Shown: one piece after another, positions 37,872 through 49,800 of the stretch
Layout: every line of letters starts with the position of its first letter
How positions within the stretch are numbered: position 1 is the stretch's first letter
Origin: Cyprinodon diabolis
Lineage: Eukaryota; Chordata; Actinopteri; Cyprinodontiformes; Cyprinodontidae
Reading direction: 5' to 3'
Length of the DNA: 64,000 bases
Assembly (NCBI GenBank): GCA_030533445.1
Contig: CM060076.1
Location: 22,864,603-22,928,602, forward strand
Program-made: the position numbers and the translations under genes
The notes under the pieces: model-generated
What the model was told of the DNA's origin: nothing
Seen by the model: only the letters and a program-made list of their open reading frames with translations
Database searches by the model: none

Positions 37872-40800
37872 CAAATTATATATTTCAGCATTATATTTTA
37901 TGACTCATTTTAAAATTTATTTTACCACCATAGTTTTAAAAGAATCAGGGATAGGATTTATATATTAATAAAACATTTATCTGTTTGACACTAGTTTTAT
38001 TTGTGCAACAATAAACTTATCTTGACTATGAATACTTTTTTCTAATAATGCCATATCACCTGGCTTTATTATGATGGAGTTAGAAAGCTGTGCCAGGAAT
38101 CAGGCCTTCTCTCCAGATGTAGTGGCTGCCTGATCAGCTGACAGCTGGTGAGGCATGATGTCTGTAAAACGGTCACATCTGAAATAATCACTCAGCTTTA
38201 AAGTAAAGAAAATACAAACATAGACAGAGTCTAAGCTTCAAAACGCAATGAAAAGTGTCCCTCCTTGGGTAATTTCTGGATCCAAGCTTTCTTCAGATAT
38301 ACAGTCTTTTACTCGCCCAGCCTGATCAAAATGTTCGTATGTGTCTCCCTGTGCATTCTTGGATTTTGAGTTAATTCCCCTTTGTTCTGTGTAAGAAGTT
38401 CAGTCCTTGTTTTCATTCCATACCCAACAATTGACCCAATAATTAAACACAAAGAGCCTTATCTTCAAAAGGATTAATTTCTTAAAACACTATAAACCTG
38501 TTTGCACAAGCAAAGCAGATAATAAACGTTGGTTCAAAGCGATTTACCAATGCAATTCAGCAGGCAGTGTATGAAACCTTTTTTAGTGTGTTTGTCTTTA
38601 TCAGCATGCATATGATATTCTAATGACAAGACTGTGCAAATGTATTTGTTATGAATATGAAAATGTACATCTTTACCACATGCAAAGTGGTTTTTAACTC
38701 TGAAACTCAAACACAGCCTATTTTCTTTTCTTTTTTGAAAGTCAGTGGAAATTCCCATGCAAACATTTCTGTGGTTATGCCAAATAATAGAAAAAGACGT
38801 GCGTATTTGGACCAGAGATAACAATAGTGGATAAACAAACATATACACAAGCTGGCACAAACTAATGCATTTCAGACGAAAATCTTCATACAATTAAACT
38901 AAATGAAAACAATAATTGAAACACAGTACTCTGGCATATTTTTATAAAAAAAACATAATTTAATTTCAACAACTATCAAAGAGCATCCATCACAAGCATA
39001 TAAAAGGACTTTTAGGGAGCGCCTGAAAGTGCACATCACCTACTTTTAACAGGAAGAATTTTTTTGCCCCCTTAATGTTCTTTAATAGTCTTCATACGAA
39101 GAAAGTTTTATTTAAATAGTATGGGCATCCCTTCTTCTGCAGTATATTAGGTTAAGCTGCCATTGAGGTTAGTTTTTGGAGGTAAGACAACACAAATGCA
39201 ACTTTATTTTATATATTATAGTTTTACACTATTTAATCTTCCATATATATAATTTAAATTTATTTTCATCATTTCATTTTTTTTACTTTTGTTCAAAGCA
39301 CTGATATAGGTTATGTAATGTGCACTATAAACACAGTTTAGTTTAGAATTATCATTATTTTCTAAATAATCATTGTCATTAATACCTCAAACTACATAGC
39401 TCAGAAATCTTTTTTTAAGTCAGTTCCAAAGCTACAAGTATCTCAAGCAATCTGTAGCTCAATCTGCTCAGTTCGGTTATAAACAAAGCTGGTTTATGCA
39501 TCTTAAATTTTTTGTAGGTCCAATGCAACAAACCCACTTTTTGCACAGCCAAACTAATTTTGCTTGTGCAATGTGGTGTTTTCTTTTTTTGTCTTTGGAA
39601 TCTTTACATACCTAATTTCTATAAAGATTTGAGATATCTATTCCTTACAACTAGTAACACCTTATATACTGAATTCTAGTCTTTATGACAAGTTTTATTT
39701 AGACTCTTTTTACACTTTTTTTCTTCTCTTCTACAGTTTGTATTCTATTAAGTATCCATGCAGTGTTCCAGACTCCTCCGTTTTTTGACATTTCTGTTCT
39801 ACTGTCTCACGTGACAACCAAAGCCAAATGAGATGAAAAAACATTTATTTTTTTTTCAATGTTGTCTCAGTGAGAAAATGAACAGCAATCTGGTCTTTGT
39901 TCATCAGGTCTTCCTTTTGTTGCAGCCCTGACTTTAATGTCTCTTTAGTGTCTAGAGCAGCTCTGCACTAAGGAATACTCATCAAAGTTTAATTAAAGCA
40001 CTTTACTCAATGAACAAGTGTGCTTTCGCACATTAGGCTATAAACAATCATTCTAGCAGCCATGTCAGCCTACTTTTCAGGCTGAGACCAAAAACAAGAA
40101 AATGTGAATTTGTCTTTCAGGTTCTCCAACAATGAAATCTTTATATTTGTGGTTTTGTTGCAGACTTGGTGTCAGCCACCAATACTACCAATGTAAACAT
40201 CCCTCAGATGGCTGACACACTGTTTGAGCGATCCACCAATGCCAGCTGGGTGGTCGTTTTCAAGGCCCTTACCACCACTCATCACATATGTGTCCATGGC
40301 AATGAGGTGAGTAAATGTCTTTTGTAGCACATGTGGAGCCGAGGATGTTAGCTGCTAATAATGCTAATAATTTTGGGATCCTGTCCAGATCATGAGCTGA
40401 GAAGACTCGTAGAACTAGGTTAAATAGATTAAGCATAATTAAGGTTTATTAATACTTTGAGAAGCAGAGCTTTACAAGACAGATTTCTCAATGACGAGGA
40501 ATACTGTGACATATTAAAGGGGACTTATGCTAAAAAATATTTTCTTTTCTATTTAACTCATTCATTTTTAGTCTATTTAAAGTGGAACAGTATTGAATCC
40601 CTCTTTTTAGCCTGTTCTGAGATGCAGCTAAGGTGAAGTTTTTTTGTTGCAATCTTGATAAATGCAAATTAGGCACCTTAACAGTTTGCTCACAATGGCT
40701 CCGGTGCGGTTACCGAGCCGACGGAGACCGCAACTCCCGCACACCCCCTCTCACACCGCCCTTTTGACTACAGTGCGGTGCGGCTCTGCGGCTCCGGCAA

Positions 40801-43800
40801 CAGGTCCGGAGATTTAACAGAAGTTCACTTGAGTTCACGTAACGTCACGCGATAACACGGCCCAAATAACCCCTTGCTCACACTGGCTCCGGTGCGGTTA
40901 CCGAGCCGACGGAGACCGCAACTCCCGCACACCCCCTCTCACACCGCCCTTTTGACTACAGTGCGGTGCGGCTCTGCGGCTCCGGCAACAGGTCCGGAGA
41001 TTTAACAGAAGTTCACTTGAGTTCACATAACTTCACGCGATAACACGGCCCAAATAAGGATATTTGCGAGAGCTTGTTGCGGAGGGCTCCGGCACGCCGC
41101 AAGGATAGCTTTCTTGCTGAATTTTCTGCAGCGCCGGAGTGTCTCGGTAACCGCAGCCGGACAGCTCAGCAGCCGGTGAGAGAGGTTTACGTCTTTTTAA
41201 TGACTTGGAATCACTGCGGCGCCGCACCCACCGCACCGCAACGGTAAGACCGGAGTCGGTGTGAGCCAGGGGTGAGGATATTTGCGAGAGCTTGTTGCGG
41301 AGGGCTCCGGCACGCCGCAAGGATAGCTTTCTTGCGGAATTTTCTGCAGCGCCGGAGTGTCTCGGTAACCGCAGCCGGACAGCTCAGCAGCCGGTGAGAG
41401 AGGTTTACGTCTTTTTAATGACTTGGAATCACTGCGGCGCCGCACCCACCGCACCGCAACGGTAAGACCGGAGTCGGTGTGAGCCAGGGGTTACACCCCT
41501 TCAAGTTGTAGATCGTTCCACTTCAACCAGTTCAGCCATTTTTTTATTTTAATTGCAGAAAAACTGGTCTATGGTTAAATGAATTGTTTGGGTTATTACT
41601 GTACACCTGAAAATTGAACACTTGAACTTTAACAACAAAATTGCGGCAAGGAATAAAAATGGTGGAAGTGTGGAATTGATAGGCTGGAAGTTCATGACCT
41701 TCCTTAGCCGTAGTGTGAAGTTGTTATTCAAAAACATACTGTAGGAGGGAATAGAGAAAAATAAGCAGATTAAAAAACATTACCCCAACAGAATATAGAT
41801 ATAGCTGTGCAGCATCTGCAGAGATTGGAATAAACTTTTCTGAATTCCTTGAAACTCGAAGTATATAAGAATGTATTTGAGAGCCAAAAAAGGGATTTTT
41901 GCTTATGTCCACTTTAATTTAGCTTGAACACATGCCATAAAAACTCATAAGGTGTATAGATGACATGAAATAAAGGTGGATGATCACTGTGTTCATGTTT
42001 GATTATATTATAACATGTTTTGTTTTTGATATCTTTTTCAGAGATTCATTCAGTATTTGGCTTCCAGGACTTCCTTGTTCAACCTCAGCAATTTCATTGA
42101 CAAAACTGGCTCTCATGGTAAATAAATACAAAGCCAAAAGATAAAGATGTTTTTTTTTTTTCCTCTTATTAACATGCTTTTTTAAGATAAACAAGGTATA
42201 TGAAATTAAGCCTTGACATTTAAAATCAGTCAATGTTTTCATGGACACACAGCTCACTGGCCGTGGCTGACATAAAATAATATGAAACTATCAGCAAGAG
42301 GATGTTGGATTTAGTCAGGAGTTAAATTGAAATGCTGTAACTGAGTCCCCAATCAGACACGTCATACTGGTTACCATCACATTTTTGGATTAAACAAAAA
42401 GAAGAAAAGATGAAAAATTTGTTACTAATATCTAGAAACTACATGTTTTTCATGTGTAAAAAAACATTAAGCATTAAACGTATCAAGGCCCTATTCATAA
42501 CTCTATTTTATTCAGTGCTACATTGAAAACCAAATTTTGCCAAATTTTTAGAGGCAAATATTTGCATGCAAATTACCAATCTGGTGACATTTGAGGAAAT
42601 GTGTAATGCAAAACACATTTGTCTCACCATAAAATCTCCTAAGCATTAAATCAGTAAGCTTTTTAGACCTTTCTAAGCTTATTATCTCCTAACAATGTTC
42701 TAGTCAACTTAAATAAGTGAATTTCATAGTTTTGTTCTAAATCCCATTTGACCAAATGTATTCATGGTTTCTAAATCTTAAATATCTAAAAAGCACAGTT
42801 TTAGGTCAAGAAGGGCAACGTGTGTTGCGAAGAGGGTTACAATGACAATGCATTGACATTTGAATTAAGAAATAACAAAAACCCCTCCACCTCTCTCTGG
42901 TGTCTCATTCTAATCTATGTGGGTTTAGGCTATGACATGTCTACATTCATCAGGAGGTATGCACGGTACCTGAATGAGAAAGCCTTCGCCTACCGCCAGA
43001 TGGCTTTTGACTTCACCAGGGTCAAGAAAGGGTATGTTGGAACAACACCTTACACTTCACAATAGATTTGATCAATTTACTTCTCCTAAGCAATCATTTC
43101 AGTTAAAACATTATACTCAAGCATCTAGCACTCAATGTCAAACCAAAGTTTGCATTACTTGTATTTTGGTGGCTTTAAACGGTTCCCACAGAAAATTTTG
43201 GTTAAAAGGTAAACACAGAGCTTTTCAACTGTGATGTAGAACTAATATAAAACTGATGTAAAAAGCACAAATTATACGTTCAAGCAAAACTTTACCTTAG
43301 CTTTAGGCAAAAATCAAAACCAGGAAAATGGAGAAAAGTGGAGAATTAAAAAAAACAAAACACTAGTTTAAATTGATGCATAAAAGAGAGAAAATGTTCT
43401 GATGGTTATTTATTTATGTATTTTTATGGAGTTGGATCTGAGATTAACTTTTAAAGTTCAAGTTTGAAATTTAAAAAACATCTGTATATATTAATTAGGC
43501 TTTTTTCTATATTTAAAAACTAAGGCTTATATAGGCTAACTGGGTGTGAGGAACCGAGCCAAAAAATCAGAGAAGCATAGGAAGTCATTGATGAAAAAAT
43601 GGCAACAAATTTATTTAGCAAAAATAAAGTTCAAACTTCAGACAAGACTGGGTCCATCAAAGAAAACAAATGACAAAAATCAGCATAATCCTTTTCTGTT
43701 TCCCTTGTTCCCTGAACAAGGGAAACATATATACACTGGTTGATCAGACCATTTTGAAACAAGAGGGAAACATAAAATACATTTTCCTTAACAAAACTAC

Positions 43801-46800
43801 AACAAAAGAGCAAATTAATCAGCACCATACTAAATCAGCAACCTATGAGGAAGAGGACTTAAATATTAAACTTTCCAACTTTAATTATAGAAAACAAAAC
43901 CAAATACAGAAACCTAAACCCTTCCTAAACCCCTTCTGAAAGTAAGTGGAAGAGTCCAACTGGGCCTCCATGTCAATGAGGAGATCCTTTGCAGCTGGGG
44001 CCTCCTTTCCTTTACTGGCCTCACTCATGACAGCCTCCCAGGAACTTGCAACTCAAATAAAAAAATATACTAATGTACAGAAAACCAAACAAGCAAGAAA
44101 TGACAAAATGAGTCAACTAAATGTGTGCACTCAAATAGTTAACCAATGCTAAATCAAAGTAAAAAAAATGAAATACAGTACAGTAAAATATAAGATTTAA
44201 AGAAAGAATTACCAGACCATTTGTTGTGTGGTTGCACATGCAGCCATCACACTGGGGTTGAACAGTACTGTTTGCATAATAAAGGGAGTGGGATATAACT
44301 GATTAAAATAATTACTTTATTATCTAGGTAATTGTTATTGTGGGACAAAACATTTTGGTATTGAGAAAAGATAAATCTTACTTTGAATTTGGGGCACTTC
44401 CTGTGTAATCATTCTGTTTGGAACTTAAATTTTTTATCTTTTGAGTGAAAATTATCTTAACAAAGGTCTTGAATGGGCCTACATAATTAAGGAGTTAATG
44501 CCTGAAAAGGATTTTAAACCCCTCACTTACAGGACTGTTGATTAAGGACATCAAATTTCTTCATTTATTTGTGTTTCTTAAAAAATAACGATATACACGT
44601 ATCACTTGGAAACAAAAAGGTGGTGCTTGGAAGGCTTATAATTTTCTCATGCATTGTTTGTCATCAAAAGGTCTGAAAACATCTTTTTTAGCAAAGTTTT
44701 GTTTTCTGTGAAATAATCTTTGTTGGATCTTCTCAGTGCTGAGGGAGTGATGAGAACCATGACCACTGAGAAGCTGCTGAAAGGCATGCCTGTTCTGCAG
44801 ACTCAGATCGACACACTTCTGGAGTTTGATGTATGTATTCATACATTGATGTGCAAACCTTCTGTCTGTTCCATGGAGTTTCTATTTTATCAGCCTGAAC
44901 CTGTCTTGCTTTAGGTTCACCCGAAGGAGCTAAACAATGGGATCATCAATGCTGCCTTCATGCTTCTCTTCAAAGATCTGGTGAAGCTGTTTGCATCCTA
45001 TAACGATGGAATCATCAACCTGTTAGGTCAGTGTTTAGTGCATAAGGAAATAATTGCTTTGTAAGAATGATTATAAATTAATTTCATATTGTTTGTCTCT
45101 GCTTTTAGAAAAATTTTTCAAGATGAAAAAAAGTGATTGTAAGGAGGCCTTGGAGATCTATAAGAGGTTCCTGACCAGGGTGACAAAAATTGGGGAATTC
45201 ATGAAGCTGGCTGAGGTAAGTTCAATCTACTGTATATTCCCCAGCATCAGGAACACTGAAAATCCTTTGTACATCTGCATCATATTATGCTTCTACCCTC
45301 ACAGACAGTCGGAGTGGACAAAAACGACATTCCTGACATCAACTATGTAAGTTACCTTTTATCAGCAGTCTAGCTTCGTTGTGTATTTATTGCTCGTAGG
45401 AAGGATGAGGATCAGGCACATTATGCAGATGAATGCCCTTATTCCCGATTTAGACCCAAACAAAAAGCCTTACAGAAGCCTGTGGCTCACCCCAATATCT
45501 CCCCACCTAGTGTCTCCACCCTGGGGTGGTGGTGGATCTAGCTGACTCAGACGACGAAGACTGCCCCTTTAGATCCCTTGAGGACCCGGTAACCACAGAA
45601 ACAAAAGGGTGCCCTGACTGCGTGCCTGTTTAAGGATGAAGTTTTGGCTTGTGGTGCCTCATATGATTTGACGTATTTTCATACATGCATGTGTTGGAGT
45701 GGGTCTCAGCTTCTTTCTTTGTGCTTTACACACTCAGAGTAACTCTTCGGTAGGACAGCTGATAAGGGGACTTGTTAGTAACTTGCTTTGATTTCTTTTG
45801 TTAGGCTCCCAGCAGTATCCTGGAGTCTCTGGAAACACACATGAATGGTCTAGAGGATGTAAAAGGTGGAAAGAAAGGGTAATTATTAAAGAAATTTTTT
45901 AATAAAAAATTATTAAGAAATGCATAATGTATAGTTATTTTGGTTGATATTTTTAAACTTTCTCGTTCTTCTTTCTGTTCCATGAATGTAATACTGCATA
46001 AAACTTACAAAAGCAGTTCAACGTTAGTAAGAAGAAACTGTGACATTTGGATGCAATTTAGATTATATGCTGAAAATTAGTTTGGTGAGGATTAAAGTAG
46101 CTGGCATGGTTAGAACTGGTGCACAGGTAATAGCTGGACTAATGCAGCTATCAAAGCCATTGGAAATGAAATATTTCAAAGTTGCAGTCTTGAACCAATC
46201 ATAAAGTGAAGATGGACACACAATTTCGTTTTTATTCTGTTTTTTTAATTTTTTTATTTTTTTGTTTTATCACATAAAACAACATGACTGTATTTTAAAT
46301 GTCTCGTTGGTTCTTAGAAAACTGTACTCAATGAGATGGGCTTTCTAATTGAAGTCATAAAATTAATGGCTAGTATAGGAATAAGGCCCATATATATATA
46401 ATATCAACATAATATTATGTAGCAATTACATATATAGCAATTACTGCTAGATTATTTTGAAATAGTAAATTTAGTTCCACTTTCATTTAATTTGTACAAA
46501 AAAGTTACTTAATTTAACTTTTGCTCTTTTTTATTCTCTATTGTGTTGATTTGGAATCACCAGTGAAGGGTGAGCAGATATTATTGTTTTTGTTTGAAGC
46601 TTATTCATTGCTTAACGACTATCTACATGTATTTACTGTTCTCAATCCACCAAACGGTACATTTTCACATTCTTCACATGTGAATTATATCTTGTCAGAA
46701 TTTTGTCAGATTTAAATCTGAAATCAAAGACAAGGTAAGCAATTGTTCTCCAGATGCCAGCTGGAGAGGCTTCCGGGAAAATTCCCTAAATTGAGACGGC

Positions 46801-49800
46801 TTAGTAAATTCTATGTATAGTTCTCAGAGGTTAATGCCCAGAATTTACTTCACATGTGGAAATGTGTCTTGGTGCTGTGATTAAATATGTGGTCTCTAAG
46901 GAAAACACATGTTTAAATAAGTTGTAAACCACCTGTAATGCCATTTAAAATGTGAATCAGTGTGTGAAGAGTTTTTTTTTCCAAAGTGAACTTATCTAAA
47001 AATTTTGATTGCTTCTTTTGTTGAGTTGCATTCAAGACACAGCTTGTCACTTTGGAAAATAACTCTTCATAGGATCGCATTTATTGTAATGTGTACTGGG
47101 TATATTTTAGTTACCTTGCTCAAAAAATATCCATCTATTTTTCCATTTTATTTCTCACAATTCTCTTTTCTCCTCCACATTCAGGTCTCCAACAAAGGTG
47201 AGAAATCCTTCATAAATGAATACTATATTGTTTTGTTTTGCTATTTCTGTCTGCTATACTAACTTGAAAGAGTTGCTGTATCTATTATTTAGGGGTCTCC
47301 AACAAACAATGTGTCTCCAACATCGACTCCAGCCAAATCTTCAAATGCTGTTCCCACACTGCAGCCGCCTCCTGGGGACAGCGCTGCAGCAGCTGCCGCT
47401 GCTCCTGAACCAGCTGAAGAGTAAGTTTACTCTTTGCTCTCTTCCATCTCACTTATTTCTTTTAGTTGGCATCAGCTGGTGGTGTTTTTAATGACAGACA
47501 CAATGGCTTAAATGCTGAACGAGTTCTTGTAGTGTGAATTAATTAAGTCAGCTGACAAGCAAAGCAAAAGAGGAATGGCTTCATTTTGGAAGAACAAATA
47601 TTACACAATGAAGTGTAGCATCATAGAAAATAAAGGAACTTTTTAAGTCTTTTATTTTCTGACACGCAAACCTCAGGTAATATTTTTAAAATTATGCTTT
47701 TTCTCTGATTTGGAAAACAAAAATTGTCTGCTCAGACATTTCTGCTTTTCCTTTACTGCAAAAGTTTACTGTTAGATATAATCAAGTGATTTTCAAAATG
47801 TCATGTCATTGAATTTAGAAAAAAATATTTAAATTAACTTAACCCTCAACTGTTTAGCCACATACTAACTGTGGGGTTAAAAGTAGTGTTGCGCCGATGC
47901 CATTTTTTGGCCCAGATACCGATACCCGATACCTGGCTGTGCAGTATCGGCCGATACCGATACCATAATAATGTAAAATTATTGCCATCATGGCTTTGTC
48001 AAGCTGCTGCCTACCTTTGTGAAGCAGGAAAAAATCTAATACAAAGTGAATCCAGTAGAACTTTTTAATAAAAAGTTTTTATTGCCTACCTGGAATGGGT
48101 GACAATAGTTGAATAAACTTATGGCTCTCAAAATGGTATCAGTGCCCTATTTGTTGGTACTCGCCGATACCACCATTTTAGGGCAGTATCGGGGCCCCGT
48201 CCGATACTGGTATCGGTATTGGTACAACACTAGTTAAAAGTTCTTTATTCTAAAAAACGTTCCAGAAGAAATTAATCCTGATGGTTTTTTTTTGTTCATT
48301 AGTTCTTTGTTGGATCTGGATCCTCTGGCCTCCACTGGTCCCTCAGCACCATCAGCTGCACCGACATCTTGGGGAGGTGAGAAATTATCAAAGCAATCAT
48401 TCAGGGTTTATTTATGTAACATTTGTCAATGTTCTAGACACTCATTTAAGTGCTTTATATGTCTGTAAGGGGTCTGGAAAAATATATTTACATAAAAATC
48501 TACTCTCTTACCGTCATACTCCTGGGTGGGGTGGGTGGTTCCTTCATCTCAAGCTTGGGTTGTCAACCAGGGCCTTGAGGGTTCTTAGCAGTATCTTAGC
48601 TGTCCTATGAACTGCTCTCTTGGGACTGAGAGCTCTGATGTTTCTCCAGATATCTGTTGGAGCCTTTTTTTTCATGTGGGGGTTACTGCCCCCAGTGCTC
48701 CAGTGACCAAGGCACTGCTGTTGTCTTCACATTCCAGGCTCTCTTTAGTTCTTCCCTGAGGCCTTGGTATTTTTCCAGTTTCTCATGTTCTTTTTTCCCC
48801 GGATGTTTCCATCTTTTGGGACAGCCACGTCAATCACCACAGCTGTTTCCTGCTGCTTATCAATAATCACAATGACAGGTTGGTGGGCCACAACCACTTT
48901 GTCTGTTTGTATCTGGAGATCCCACAGGACCTCAGGCTGTCATTGGAGAGTGACAGGTGGCTCCCATTTTGACCTGGGATTTCCAGTTTGTATTCTGAAC
49001 AGATGTTTCTGTACACTATACCATCCACTTGGTTATGACTTTCCATGTATTTCTTTTCTGCCAGTTTTATACCCTGATGTGAGGATTGTTTATGTGGCCT
49101 TTTTGCATAGACTGCACTTGGGATCTTGTATATTGTATCGTAACATAGTTAGATAAATGCAAAAGCTCTGAACAGTTAAATGCTCTGTCGAGTAGGCTGG
49201 AGCAAGACTATGCATGGTCTTAAAAACAAAAACAAGGCCCTTTACATCTATCGTAAAGTGTAATGGGAGCCAGTGGAAAGATGTAGCTACATTGTGGACC
49301 AGAAGCTTGTGGAGGATGGAGTATTATAAAATGTATTACAAATGTTCAGCCTTGAACTAAAGAATATATTAATTCCATCTTCAATATTTGGCCATAATAG
49401 AAAAGGCTTCACTTTCAATCAGAGACTCATTGGGGGAAAGTGCTCTCAGTAGTTAAGTTAACCATTTTGTTAAGTTTAAGTGCATTGTCTAGCATTAGAC
49501 CAAGGTTCCTCACGGCTGAAGTAAAAGGCAGGTAACAAGAGCCAAACTTAGGGGTATACCAATAGAGCTTGGGACTGAAAAAAATAAGTTTTCCCTTCAT
49601 TTAGGTGCAAAAAATGAATAAACACATGTAAACTTCAAATAACTATTTTGGTATTTAATTAAGGAACCATTCGCACTGAAGTTAGTCTAACAAAATACTT
49701 TTTTTATTTTTCTCTTCTCTGTTTTTTGTTCATTTTGCCTCCATAGATCTGCTTGGATCAGGTGAGTGTCTCCATCCTCTGCGTTTAACCTCTAATCTTT

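Noticed and set aside
37702..37968. Open frames made of alternating Ile and Tyr at the TA arrays, here and at 58654-58935
   Set aside because: They are translations of (TA)n microsatellites, not genes.
41033..41454. Two similar minus-strand Arg/Ser-rich frames
   Set aside because: They are the tandem B units of the GC-rich transposon translated twice. There is no domain and no splice context.
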